DNA of 64,000 bases. Source: Halalkaliarchaeum sp. AArc-CO (GTDB lineage: Archaea > Halobacteriota > Halobacteria > Halobacteriales > Haloferacaceae). This document shows positions 33,695 through 44,948 of the stretch, piece by piece. Location: NCBI RefSeq assembly GCF_024972735.1, contig NZ_CP087723.1, forward strand, positions 1,736,001-1,800,000. The letters are read 5' to 3'. How positions within the stretch are numbered: position 1 is the first letter of the stretch; the number at the start of each line of letters is the position of its first letter. Made by a program: the position numbers and the translations under genes. The notes under the pieces are model-generated. The model saw only the letters and a program-made list of their open reading frames with translations, had not been told where the DNA came from and did not search any database.

Positions 33695-34333
33695 TCACTC
33701 CTCGCGTGCGGCGAGTCCCGCGAGGTGGCCGATCTCGGGGAGAATGATCTCTTCGACGCCGAGGCGGACGGCGTTTTTCGATCCCGGGAGACAGAATATC
33801 GGCGTGCCGTCGTCGACGCCGGCCACGGCACGCGAGCCGATCGACCGCGTACCGATCTCCTCGTAGGACAGCTGGCGGAACAGCTCACCGAACCCCGGGA
33901 GTCGCTTGTCGAACAGCCCCTCGACGGCCTCCGGCGTGACGTCGTCGGGCGTGATCCCCGTGCCGCCGGTTGTAACGACGGCGTCGGTGTCCTCCCGCGA
34001 GGCGAGCCTGTCGACCGCCGACTGGACGTCGTCGAAGTCGTCCGGGACCAGCTCACGGATTGCGACCTCGTGGCCCGCCTCCTCGATCGCGGAAGCGATG
34101 TACTCGCCAGAAGGGTCCTCGTCCAGCGATCGCGAAGATGAGACCGTGAGCACGGCGACTGCAGCCGTCTCGACGTCGTGGGAGTGGTGGTCGTGGTCGT
34201 CGTGAGAGTGGTGGTCGTGGTCGTCGTGAGAGTGGTGGTCGTGGTCGTCGTGAGAGTGGTGGTCGTGGTCGTCGTGAGAGTGGTGGTCGTGGTCGTCGTG
34301 GGAGTGGTGGTCGTCGGGGGTCTGATCGCTCAT
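33695..34333 (-). CDS. moaB: MoaB/MogA-type molybdenum cofactor protein with His-rich N-terminal tail
   Basis: 212 residues. The C-terminal ~160 residues form a MoaB/MogA fold that adenylates molybdopterin: VTTGGTGITPDDVTPEA and CLPGSKNAVRLG are the signature loops. Residues 9-53 are a histidine tail of five HHSHDDHD repeats plus a partial one (23 His in the tail), encoded by 24-base repeats. The tail can plausibly bind Zn, Ni or Cu and is not needed for the MoaB fold. It ends 12 bases from the convergent trmJ-like gene. Confidence 0.92.
   Translation of the reverse strand: MSDQTPDDHHSHDDHDHHSHDDHDHHSHDDHDHHSHDDHDHHSHDDHDHHSHDVETAAVAVLTVSSSRSLDEDPSGEYIASAIEEAGHEVAIRELVPDDFDDVQSAVDRLASREDTDAVVTTGGTGITPDDVTPEAVEGLFDKRLPGFGELFRQLSYEEIGTRSIGSRAVAGVDDGTPIFCLPGSKNAVRLGVEEIILPEIGHLAGLAAREE
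34175..34309 (-). repeat. 24-base in-frame repeats coding the His-Asp tail
   Basis: Five nearly identical 24-base units lie within the moaB 5' end, each coding HHSHDDHD, followed by a partial copy. Near-identity at the DNA level suggests recent expansion by slippage, so copy number may vary between strains. Confidence 0.9.
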
Positions 34334-34406
34334 GGCGCTCTATTATAAACCCCGAGACAAAGTCGCTTCGGGACCGGACCGTAGCCGGCGTTCGGTCTTC
34401 GAGCGA

Positions 34407-34628
34407 TCAGTCCTCCGATCCGTCGGCCGGCGCCCCTGTAGCCTTATAAAGGCTGAGCGTGGCCAGCGCGACGATCGCGGCACCCTCGAGTTTCACGGCG
34501 TGGACGGTCCATTCGCGCGGTTCGAACCGGTCCGGTGAGCGGTAACAGAGGCGTCCGAACAGCCGAAGGACGGTGCGGGGCGCCAGCAGTTCGAACAAGC
34601 CGAACGCGACTGCGAGCAGGCGGTACAT
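34407..34628 (-). CDS. Small membrane protein
   Basis: 73 residues with an amphipathic N-terminal hydrophobic segment (MYRLLAVAFGLFELLAP) and a second one (about 44-62, KLEGAAIVALATLSLY), ending in a polar acidic tail. A TTATAAAT box lies just upstream (34653-34660). Family unknown to me, but composition and promoter support it being real. Confidence 0.65.
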   Translation of the reverse strand: MYRLLAVAFGLFELLAPRTVLRLFGRLCYRSPDRFEPREWTVHAVKLEGAAIVALATLSLYKATGAPADGSED

Positions 34629-34722
34629 GTCAGTGAAATTGTCCGGAATGGACTTATAAATGTAAGATCGGTCGAACGAAGGACCGTTCGGTGAGGTATC
34701 GAGACGGTCGGGCTCGCCGCGA

Positions 34723-36904
<2,182 letters not shown>

Positions 36905-37040
36905 GTCGGCGAGGATGTCTTTGTTTTACCCAAAACATTTTATCGAAATTGAAAACCTCTCCCTGACAATCATCCACGAATGACTCGCTCCCGGAGAGAA
37001 TCGCGCTCCGGAAATGACGCACGGCGTTCCTGGATGAACG

Positions 37041-38162
37041 TCACCAGGTTCCGTGGAACGTATCGAACTCGAGGGAGTCGAGCGGTTCGTTGCCGACCGC
37101 AATCTCGTACTCCCCGGGCGTCAACATCGGCTTGTGGAACTGCGGCCCGTCGTCGGTCGTGATCCGCGGACAGCCCGTGTTGACGTACGCGTCACAGCCG
37201 AAGTTACGCAGTCGGTCGGGGGTGATCTCGTCCATCGTGATCAGGTAGGCGTTCTCGTTGTTCTCGACGATTTCTGTCGCGGTCTCCCAGCGACCCTGCC
37301 CGATCTTCGTACAGTAGAGCACGCCCCAGGTGTCGGCGTCCATCGCCCGGTGAACCGCGCCGTACCGCTGTTTGATGAACTTCTCCGTGTCGGCGACGTC
37401 GACGACGTTGTTGACGGGGTCGGCGATCACGACGTGTTTGTCGGGGTGTTCCATCGCCAGCCCGAGGGGGTGGAACTTCCCGCCGCCGACGTACAGCACC
37501 GTCTCGGCGTCGACGTCGGCACTGGCGTAGTTGCAACCGAGCACTTGCCCCTCGTGGGTGAGACGATCGTCTCCGCGACGGGTCTCGACGACGTAGCCGC
37601 GCGCTTCGAGCCACTCCCGCATCTCTCCGAACTTGTTCATGTGCTGGGCGGTCGTCACGAGCCCGACAGCAGGACGGTCGTCAGCGGTGTCGACATCGGG
37701 TCGGTCGTCGACGTCCGAGTCGCCGGGTGTATCGACCTCCGGAAGCTCCGCGAGCGCCTCCTCCATGATCGGGAACGGGTCGACGTTCGAGAACAACGGC
37801 ACGTAGATGATCTTCTCCGACTCCTTCATCGGCGAGTGGCCGAAGTGGACGAACACGTCGGTTCGGCGCATCAACTCGGTGTCGAGATCGCAGGCGCCGT
37901 AACACGGCTGGCCGGAGATCAGCACACGAACGTCGTCGGTCAGTTCCCGGAGGTCGTCGGCGACCTTCGGCGCGCGCCGCTTGAGCCCCTCCGGGAACTG
38001 GAGCCCGACCGTCGTCGCGTCGCGTTCGTCGATCGCGTCGGTAATGCGGTCGAGTTCGTAATCCCACTCCCGGTCGCTTTTGAGCGACATACCCGTCCTG
38101 CGAAGGTCACCGGGGCGTCGATCGCTCCCGGCGTCGTCGCGCGCGTCCTGACTCATTGACAC
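37041..38162 (-). CDS. dph2: 2-(3-amino-3-carboxypropyl)histidine synthase (diphthamide biosynthesis)
   Basis: A 373-residue radical-SAM-like [4Fe-4S] enzyme that transfers the 3-amino-3-carboxypropyl group of SAM to a His of elongation factor 2, the first step of diphthamide. The three cluster cysteines, one per domain, are seen in GQPCYGACD, VLGCNYAS and NTGCPRI. The 25-residue N-terminal extension before MSLKSDREWD may be real or a later start may be used (38090). An acidic insertion (about 145-165) is haloarchaea-like. Confidence 0.94.
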   Translation of the reverse strand: MSMSQDARDDAGSDRRPGDLRRTGMSLKSDREWDYELDRITDAIDERDATTVGLQFPEGLKRRAPKVADDLRELTDDVRVLISGQPCYGACDLDTELMRRTDVFVHFGHSPMKESEKIIYVPLFSNVDPFPIMEEALAELPEVDTPGDSDVDDRPDVDTADDRPAVGLVTTAQHMNKFGEMREWLEARGYVVETRRGDDRLTHEGQVLGCNYASADVDAETVLYVGGGKFHPLGLAMEHPDKHVVIADPVNNVVDVADTEKFIKQRYGAVHRAMDADTWGVLYCTKIGQGRWETATEIVENNENAYLITMDEITPDRLRNFGCDAYVNTGCPRITTDDGPQFHKPMLTPGEYEIAVGNEPLDSLEFDTFHGTW

Positions 38163-38232
38163 CGTTTGCGGACGCGAACGGTTAAACGCCGCGTTCCGAC
38201 GACTTTACTTTCCTTGCCGACGAGGTTCGGCC

Positions 38233-38988
38233 GTGCGAATCGAGAACAGTTTTATCCCCGTTCACGGGGTCGGGGAACGGATCGAACGGCGGCTGTGGGA
38301 GGCCGGCGTCACGCGCTGGGAGGCGTTCGATCCGTCGGTTCCGGGCGTCGGGGAGACGACCGCAGACCGGATCGAGGCGTTCATCGACGAGGCGTCGACG
38401 CATCTCCAGCGCGGCGACGCGACCTACTTCGACCGGCAGTTCCCCAGCGGCGAGCGGTGGCGCCTCTACGAGAACTTCCGGGAGTCGACCTGCTTTTTCG
38501 ACATCGAGACCTCCGGGTTGGATCAGCGCCGGGACCGAGTGACGACCGTCAGCTTCCACCGGGAGGGGGAGACCACGACGCTCGTCCGGGGCCACGACCT
38601 CACCGAAGACAGGCTCCGCCGGGAGTTCGAGTCCGCCGACATGCTGGCGACGTTCAACGGCGCACGGTTCGACGTCCCGTTCCTGGAGGAGTCGTTCGGG
38701 CTCGAGGTGACGACTCCCCACCTGGATCTGATGTATCCGTGCCGGAAGATCGGTCTCACCGGCGGCCTGAAGCCGATCGAACGGGAGCTGGGGATCGAAC
38801 GCGAACTCCCGGACGTCGACGGCCGGGAGGCGGTCCGGCTGTGGCACCGATACGAGGACGGCGACGAGGACGCTCTCGATCGACTGATCGCGTACAACCG
38901 CGAGGACGCCGTCAATCTGCGGCGTCTGGCAGATCTGGTGACCGGAAACCTTCACGAACGGACGTTCCCCGCCGACACCGACGCCTGA
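38233..38988 (+). CDS. RNase H-fold 3'-5' exonuclease-like protein (YprB type)
   Basis: 251 residues. Residues 1-50 contain a helix-hairpin-helix-like sequence (VPGVGETTADRIEAFI), which may bind DNA. The DEDD-type nuclease core follows: FDIETSGLDQ, FNGARFDVPFLEES, HLDLMYPCR and YNREDAVNLRRL, giving acidic metal ligands. It starts at GTG 38233. It is divergent from dph2. DNA repair or RNA processing is possible; the substrate is unknown. Confidence 0.85.
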   Translation: MRIENSFIPVHGVGERIERRLWEAGVTRWEAFDPSVPGVGETTADRIEAFIDEASTHLQRGDATYFDRQFPSGERWRLYENFRESTCFFDIETSGLDQRRDRVTTVSFHREGETTTLVRGHDLTEDRLRREFESADMLATFNGARFDVPFLEESFGLEVTTPHLDLMYPCRKIGLTGGLKPIERELGIERELPDVDGREAVRLWHRYEDGDEDALDRLIAYNREDAVNLRRLADLVTGNLHERTFPADTDA

Positions 38989-38999
38989 CCGACGCGGAC

Positions 39000-39884
39000 T
39001 CACTCTTCTTCTCGTCCGTCGTCGGGCCGGACGAGCTTCATCTCGCCGCGAGCCCTGAGGGAGCCGTCTACCTCGGCACCCTCGTAGATCACCAGATCCC
39101 TGCCGGCGACGTCTCCGAGCACTCTGGCCCCCGACGCGACGGTAACGGTCCCGTTTCGGGTCGTCACGTCGCCGTGGATCCGCGTGCCAGTGCCGACGGT
39201 GACGTCCTCTCGAGCCCGGAGGCTGCCGAACACGTTGTTGTCCTCGCCCACGTCGATCGATTCCGCCCGGACGTTGCCGTGGATGCGGCAGTCGTCGCCG
39301 ATCCGTGCCGGCGTCGACACCTGCCAGGCGTCGTCGGAGATGCTCGCACCACGCGGGATGACGAGCGTCTCCCGGACGTCCCCGCCGTCGCCGGCCAGCG
39401 CCTCAGCAAACCCTTCCGCCGCCTCCTGTTCCCCCACCCGGAGCAGCTGTGAGAGGACGATGAAGTAGAAGACGATCGTCGGCATCGGGTTCCGGATGAC
39501 GATCCAGCCGTTCGCCTCGAACCCCTCGTCGATCGAGACGTCGTCGCCGATGTCCAGGTCGCCGGAAACCATCAGTCGGCCATCGACGTGCACCCGCTCG
39601 CCGAGGTAGGCGTCGGTCCCGACGAGGACATTGCCGTCGACCTCACACCACATGTCCAGCCGGCAGTCCCCGTCGGCCTCGATGTCGCCGCCGAAACTGA
39701 CGCGCTCGCCCGCCAGGACGTTTTGCCCCCGTACCCCGAAGGAAACCGTCGACTGTCCGCCGACGAGGACATCGCCGTCGACGACGACGTCGTGTTCCTC
39801 CACGGTCGTTCCGTCGGGGATCGACAGTTCCTCGAGAGGGTCTCCTGCCAGTGACACGCCAGAAGTGAGTACGCCCCGAAACAT
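39000..39884 (-). CDS. Bactofilin-like polymer-forming protein with central membrane segment
   Basis: 294 residues. Two runs of short beta-helix repeats (VDGDVLVGGQSTVSFGV, VEVDGNVLVG-like; and RIGDDCRIHGNVRAESIDV) flank a central hydrophobic segment (about 133-148, MPTIVFYFIVLSQLL). The repeat type matches bactofilin/polymer-forming cytoskeletal proteins. A membrane segment between two beta-helices is uncommon; it could place one or both halves at the membrane. It ends 11 bases from the convergent nuclease gene. Confidence 0.85.
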   Translation of the reverse strand: MFRGVLTSGVSLAGDPLEELSIPDGTTVEEHDVVVDGDVLVGGQSTVSFGVRGQNVLAGERVSFGGDIEADGDCRLDMWCEVDGNVLVGTDAYLGERVHVDGRLMVSGDLDIGDDVSIDEGFEANGWIVIRNPMPTIVFYFIVLSQLLRVGEQEAAEGFAEALAGDGGDVRETLVIPRGASISDDAWQVSTPARIGDDCRIHGNVRAESIDVGEDNNVFGSLRAREDVTVGTGTRIHGDVTTRNGTVTVASGARVLGDVAGRDLVIYEGAEVDGSLRARGEMKLVRPDDGREEE

Positions 39885-39971
39885 AAGCGACCCGCCGGCG
39901 TCTGACGCCCGTCTTGCGGGGTTCGTGGATTGCCGTCTCGTGGTGCTCGCGGATCGAGAAAAGCCCGCCCG

Positions 39972-41057
39972 CTAGGAGTCCTCGTCGGTTCTCGCGTGGA
40001 GGGTGCTGTCGACGTCGATCGACCCCCACTCGTTTGCGACGTGTGCGCCCTCGCGGTCTCGGGCACTTTCGGCCACGCGGATGAACGTCGCCTTCTTGCG
40101 GGCCTCGGGGATCGTCTCCCCGCCGCAGTAGGAGAGCCCCGACCGGATCCCGGCGGAGAACTCCCGAGCCACCTCGACGACGGGACCCTTGTACGGCGTC
40201 CACCCCTCGACCCCCTCGTCGGCGTCGACGTTCTCTGCTTTGTCCGTTCGGTCCTCGGCGGCGGCGGTGGTCGCCATCCCCCTGGAGCGTTTGTACCGGA
40301 TCCCGTCGATCTCTCTGGTCTCGCCCGGCGACTCCGCGGTGCCGGCAAAGAGGCTCCCCATCATCACCGAGTCCGCACCCACCATCAACGCCTTCACCGC
40401 GTCGCCGGACGACCGGATGCCGCCGTCGGCGATCACGGTCAGTCCCCGCTCGTGGGCGACCTCAGCACAGTCGTCGACCGCGGTTAGCTGGGGAACGCCA
40501 GCGCCAGCGACTTTTCGCGTCGTGCAGTGGGATCCCGGACCGATCCCCACCTTCACCGCGTCGGCGCCCGCAGCCGCCAGATCGGCGACTCCGTCGGGCG
40601 TCGCCACGTTTCCGGCGACGAGTTCCACCTCCGGGAACGCGTCAGCGATCTCCCCGACGGCCTCAAGCGCGATCTCGAGGTGGCCGTGCGCGACGTCGAC
40701 GACGACCGCGTCGACGCCCGCGGCAGCAAGTGCCTCCGTACGGCGGAGATACGACTCGTTGATCCCGACTGCGGCGGCAACCGGGCCACCCGACTCTGCG
40801 GCGGCTTCGACTTCGGTGGCCTGTTCGTCGATCGTGAGGAACCGGTGTATGGTCCCGATTCCGCCCACCGACGCGAGTTCGGTCGCGAGCGCCGACTCCG
40901 TCACCGTGTCCATGGCTGCCGAAACCAGCGGCGTCTCGAGTTCGATACCGGGCGTAAACGCCGTCGACAGGTCGACGTCGTCTCGGCTGTCGACGGGCGA
41001 ACGCTGCGGGACGAGCAACACGTCGCCGTAGCTCAGTCCCGTTCGGATGTCATCCAT
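39972..41057 (-). CDS. guaB: IMP dehydrogenase/GMP reductase family protein without CBS domains
   Basis: 361 residues forming one TIM barrel. Catalytic Cys lies in GIGPGSHCTTRKVAGAGVPQ, NAD/IMP-binding loops are ADGGIRSSGDAV and MMGSLFAGTAESPGE, and the flap YKRSRGMATTAAAEDR is present. CBS domains typical of IMPDH are absent. The product may be an IMP dehydrogenase or a GMP reductase; the sequence alone does not decide. The start MDDIRTGLSY at 41057 is family-typical. Confidence 0.88.
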   Translation of the reverse strand: MDDIRTGLSYGDVLLVPQRSPVDSRDDVDLSTAFTPGIELETPLVSAAMDTVTESALATELASVGGIGTIHRFLTIDEQATEVEAAAESGGPVAAAVGINESYLRRTEALAAAGVDAVVVDVAHGHLEIALEAVGEIADAFPEVELVAGNVATPDGVADLAAAGADAVKVGIGPGSHCTTRKVAGAGVPQLTAVDDCAEVAHERGLTVIADGGIRSSGDAVKALMVGADSVMMGSLFAGTAESPGETREIDGIRYKRSRGMATTAAAEDRTDKAENVDADEGVEGWTPYKGPVVEVAREFSAGIRSGLSYCGGETIPEARKKATFIRVAESARDREGAHVANEWGSIDVDSTLHARTDEDS

Positions 41058-41155
41058 GACCGACCTACCTACGAGCGAGAACGTACTTAAGCCCGAGGAA
41101 TCTCTCGAGGCCACGGACGCCGGCATTTAACTGTAGTGCCGCCCCAGTACCGCCG

Positions 41156-43168
41156 ATGGACGTCGGCGAACTCCCGGTTCGAAGTCGGATCCGCGATCGG
41201 TTCCGACAGGAGGGGATCGAAACGCTGTACCCGCCCCAGCGGGCGGCAGTCGAGGCGGGCATCTGTGATGGTACCAACGTCGTCGCCGCCATCCCGACCG
41301 CGTCGGGGAAAACGCTGATCGCCGAACTCGCCATGGTGACCGCCGACGGGCCGAGCCTGTACATGTGTCCGCTCCGTGCGCTCGCCCGCGAGAAACACGA
41401 GACGTTCGACGCGCTCCCGGGCGTCGACGCCGGACTGGCGACCGGCGAATACGACTCCCCGGCCGAGGAACTCGCCACCTACGACGTCGTCGTCGCCACC
41501 AGCGAGAAGGTCGACTCGGCGATCCGGAACGGCGCCTCGTGGGTCGACGACCTCGCGTGTGTCGTCGTCGACGAGGTGCATCTGCTCGGTTCGGATCGCC
41601 GTGGTCCGACACTCGAGGTTACCGTCGCGACGCTCCGTCGTCGGGCTCCGGAAGCACAGCTCGTGGCGCTGTCGGCGACCGTTGCAAACCCCGAGGAGAT
41701 CGCGGAGTGGCTCGACGCCGAGCTGATCGAGTCGACGTGGCGACCCGTCGAACTCAGGACTGGAGTGTACGCCGACGGACGTGTCGCATTCGACGACGGA
41801 ACGGAACAGACCGTCGAGGTGGGGGGCGACCCCGGCGCCGACAACACCTCTACTGGCGACACCGACGCCGAGGAAAGACAGGGGGACCTGCCGACGAAGG
41901 CGACGATCGAACTGATCGAGGAAACCATCCAGAACGGCGGACAGTCGCTTTCGTTCGTTCGATCCCGCCGGGAGGCGGAGGCGCTCGCCGAGCGACTCGC
42001 CCGATCCGAGCTCGCAGGGAAACACTCGAACGGCGGGAACGACACCGCGGACGTTGCCGACGAGATCGCGGCGATCGACGGGACCGCGACGGGCGAAAGA
42101 TTGGCCGACTGTGTCCGGTCGGGGGTGGCGTTTCACCACGCCGGAGTGGGAAGCGAACACCGCGCCGCAGTCGAGACCGCGTTCCGGAACCGGGAGCTCG
42201 CGTGTCTGTGTGCGACACCGACGCTCGCGGCCGGCGTCAACCTCCCCGCGAGACGGGTCGTCGTCAGGGACCTGAAACGGTACACCGGCACCGCGATGGA
42301 GTGGCTTTCGGTACTGGAGGTCCACCAGATGTGCGGCCGTGCGGGACGCCCCCACCTCGATCCGTACGGGGAAGCGGTGCTGGTCGGCGACGGCGACTCC
42401 CCCGAAGAGCTCACCCGGCGATACGTCGAGGCTACTCCGGAAGCTGTGGCGTCGAACCTCGCCGATCGAAGCGCACTCCGGACGCATACGCTGTCGCTCG
42501 TCGCGACGGGGTTTGCGGACACGCCACGGGAGGTTCTCGACCGCTTCGACGGGACGTTTTACGCCTCCCGGACGCCGAGTCCGGACCTGTCCGGCGACGT
42601 CGCTGCGGTCATCGAAGATCTCGCCGAGATGGGACTCGTCCGTGCCTCTGGAACGAGTGCGGACGCCCAGCTTTCGGCCACGGAACTGGGAACGCAGGTA
42701 TCCAGACAGTACGTCCGACCGGAGACGGGTACCCGCATCGTGATGGGCGTCGAGACGATCGACCGAATGCAAACCGACGGACGAACCGTGACACCGCTTA
42801 CCGCTCTCGAGGTCGTCTGTGACACGCCGGACATGCAGGACACCTACCTCGGGAACCGGGAACGAGCCGACATGTACCGGTTCGCACGGCGGCGGTCCGA
42901 CGAACTGACCACCGGAATGAGCGACGCCGACGACTTCGAACGGTGGCTCGAGTCCGTGAAGACCGCACGGATCCTGGCCGAATGGATCGACGGGGCGTCC
43001 GTCGAAACGTTGGTCGACTCGTACCGGATCGGTCCGGGCGACCTCGAATCCCGGGTGAGTCGCGCGGAGTGGCTGCTGGGCGCCGCCGACGCGATCGCTG
43101 CGGTCGTGGACGTCGACACGTCGGTTTTCGAGTCCACGCGGCAGGGGCTCGTCGAACGACAGGAATGA
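41156..43168 (+). CDS. Hel308-like Ski2-type helicase lacking the C-terminal domain
   Basis: 670 residues. Helicase motifs are Q-motif-like YPPQRAAVEAG, Walker A PTASGKTLIA, DEVH in VVVDEVHLLG, LSATVANPEE and QMCGRAGRP, followed by the winged-helix and ratchet region of Hel308. It stops at residue 670, where Hel308 proteins normally continue with about 100 residues including a helix-hairpin-helix domain. The downstream bases hold no trace of it. It may unwind or remodel stalled forks, or be a paralogue with another role. Confidence 0.88.
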   Translation: MDVGELPVRSRIRDRFRQEGIETLYPPQRAAVEAGICDGTNVVAAIPTASGKTLIAELAMVTADGPSLYMCPLRALAREKHETFDALPGVDAGLATGEYDSPAEELATYDVVVATSEKVDSAIRNGASWVDDLACVVVDEVHLLGSDRRGPTLEVTVATLRRRAPEAQLVALSATVANPEEIAEWLDAELIESTWRPVELRTGVYADGRVAFDDGTEQTVEVGGDPGADNTSTGDTDAEERQGDLPTKATIELIEETIQNGGQSLSFVRSRREAEALAERLARSELAGKHSNGGNDTADVADEIAAIDGTATGERLADCVRSGVAFHHAGVGSEHRAAVETAFRNRELACLCATPTLAAGVNLPARRVVVRDLKRYTGTAMEWLSVLEVHQMCGRAGRPHLDPYGEAVLVGDGDSPEELTRRYVEATPEAVASNLADRSALRTHTLSLVATGFADTPREVLDRFDGTFYASRTPSPDLSGDVAAVIEDLAEMGLVRASGTSADAQLSATELGTQVSRQYVRPETGTRIVMGVETIDRMQTDGRTVTPLTALEVVCDTPDMQDTYLGNRERADMYRFARRRSDELTTGMSDADDFERWLESVKTARILAEWIDGASVETLVDSYRIGPGDLESRVSRAEWLLGAADAIAAVVDVDTSVFESTRQGLVERQE

Positions 43169-43258
43169 ACACGGGGCTGTCCCTGGAGATCGATCCCAAG
43201 ATCAGCAGAAACGTTCTCTCGCCGACAATTGCTTGGTTCTGCGGGTTCCCCAGTCGCC

Positions 43259-44311
43259 ATGGACGATTTCGAAGAAACCGCGAACGCGAAGCCGAAACCG
43301 TTCCGGTACGACAGCGAAGTGGACCCGGGTGAGAAAACGCACGTCCGGTACGAGGTCAGCGAGACGTATCTGGGGGATCCAATCGAGATTCCGGTGACCA
43401 TTATAAACGGGGAACGCCCCGGTCCGACGTGTTACATGACCGCCGCGATCCACGGAGACGAACTCAACGGGGTAAAGGTACTCCAGGAGGTCGCAGCCCG
43501 GTACACGCCCCAGGACATCCAGGGAACGCTCGTCTTGCTCCACGTCTGTAACGTCCCGGGCTACCTCGTCCAGGAGCGATACATCCCGATCTACGACCAG
43601 GACCTCAACCGGTCGTTTCCCGGACGGGAACGCTCCAACACGGCAGAGCGAATGGCCAACGTCATCTACGAACGGTTTATAACGCAGTGCGACTTCGGGC
43701 TGGATTTCCACACCTCGACGCGGAACCGGACGACGATGTATCACGTCCGGGCGAACATGGCGGACGAACGGGTTGCCCGACTCGCGAGAGCGTACGGCGC
43801 GAACCTGATCCTCTCGGGGGAAGCAGACGCCGGAAGCCTCAGGGCCGTCGCGACGGCCGCAGGGATCCCGACGATCACGATAGAGATGGGGAAGGCACAC
43901 CGGTTCCAGCCGGCACTCATCGAGCGGGCGCTGGAAGGGGTCGAGTCGGTACTTGCAGAGTACGACGTCCTCCCCCAGGAGGCGGTTCAGTGGCCCGGCT
44001 GGCGACGGGTAATCGACTCGGCGAACGACAAGACCTGGCTACGCGCGGACAAGGGCGGCCTCGTCGAAATGAAGTACGATCACCCGCTCGTGTACGAAGG
44101 AGAGACGATCTGTACGATCACAGATCACTTCAGCACCCGCGAGAAGATCGTCACCGCGCCGTTTACTGGGCTCCTTGTCGGCGTGCTGCAAAACCCCGTT
44201 GCCTCGCCGGGACATCCACTGTGTCACCTGGTGAGCGTCGGCGGCGAAACGCTCGCAGAGATCGAACGTGAGATCGAAAGTGGGGAGTTTTCCGAACAGC
44301 CCTGGGCGTGA
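43259..44311 (+). CDS. AstE/aspartoacylase-family zinc carboxypeptidase-like hydrolase
   Basis: 350 residues. Zinc ligands are seen in AAIHGDELNG (His and Glu) and LDFHTSTRNR (His), with catalytic Glu in TIEMGKAHRF. The C-terminal beta domain (KGGLVEMKYDHPLVYEGETI, then FTGLLVGVLQNPVASPG) is usual for the family. The real substrate is unknown; related genes sit beside ATP-grasp amide ligases in other archaea. The start ATG at 43259 follows the family; the upstream in-frame ATG adds ten residues. Confidence 0.9.
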   Translation: MDDFEETANAKPKPFRYDSEVDPGEKTHVRYEVSETYLGDPIEIPVTIINGERPGPTCYMTAAIHGDELNGVKVLQEVAARYTPQDIQGTLVLLHVCNVPGYLVQERYIPIYDQDLNRSFPGRERSNTAERMANVIYERFITQCDFGLDFHTSTRNRTTMYHVRANMADERVARLARAYGANLILSGEADAGSLRAVATAAGIPTITIEMGKAHRFQPALIERALEGVESVLAEYDVLPQEAVQWPGWRRVIDSANDKTWLRADKGGLVEMKYDHPLVYEGETICTITDHFSTREKIVTAPFTGLLVGVLQNPVASPGHPLCHLVSVGGETLAEIEREIESGEFSEQPWA

Positions 44312-44365
44312 TCCGGCGGGTCGTCGGACGATCCGGGGCGTCGGACTCTCCTTGGCCGAATCGAC

Positions 44366-44869
44366 TCACCGAACGCGATCGGCGATCCCCTGGAGGCGCT
44401 CGTACTGGTCGTGTCCGTACGCGATCACCCGCACGTCCGAGAGCGTGGCGGCGTCGTACGCCGCGATCGCCTCACAGACGATTCGGGCACCCTCCTCGAA
44501 GTCGAACCCGGCGGCACCGGTACCCAGTACCGGGACGACCACCGACTCGCACCCGCGTTCTTCGGCGGCCGAAAGCGCGTTCGTCGTGGCATCGCGGATG
44601 CTCTCTTCGGTTGCGAGTCCGTCGCCGTAGTGGGGCATCGCAGCGGCGTGGATCACGTAGTCGGCATTGAGGTCGAACGCGTCGGTGACTGCGACCACAC
44701 CGAGTTCAACTGGTCCCTTCTCGACGGCCGCCTGGTTGAGCCGTTCGCCGCCGACCCGCCTGAGCGCGCCGGCGACGCCCGATCCCATCCGGAGGCTGGT
44801 TCCGGCAGCGTTGACGAGCGCGTCGGCCTCCTGGGCTGCGATGTCACCCTGGATGACGCTGTACTCCAT
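44366..44869 (-). CDS. Macro-domain protein
   Basis: A 167-residue single macro domain that binds or hydrolyses ADP-ribose derivatives. Signatures are ALVNAAGTSLRMGSGVAGAL (Asn-Ala and Gly-rich loop) and VPVLGTGAAGFDFEEGA. Two possible catalytic residues flank them. It may remove ADP-ribose from proteins or process O-acetyl-ADP-ribose. Confidence 0.93.
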   Translation of the reverse strand: MEYSVIQGDIAAQEADALVNAAGTSLRMGSGVAGALRRVGGERLNQAAVEKGPVELGVVAVTDAFDLNADYVIHAAAMPHYGDGLATEESIRDATTNALSAAEERGCESVVVPVLGTGAAGFDFEEGARIVCEAIAAYDAATLSDVRVIAYGHDQYERLQGIADRVR

Positions 44870-44948
44870 GGCGGTCGTGCTTGGTCACGAACGAAAATAA
44901 AACCGATCCGGGCCACCGTTGAGAACCCGAGACAGACAGCCGGACGAA

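Noticed and set aside
34175-34309. His-rich segment as a separate metal chaperone gene
   Set aside because: It is continuous and in frame with MoaB and has no stop or own start after it.
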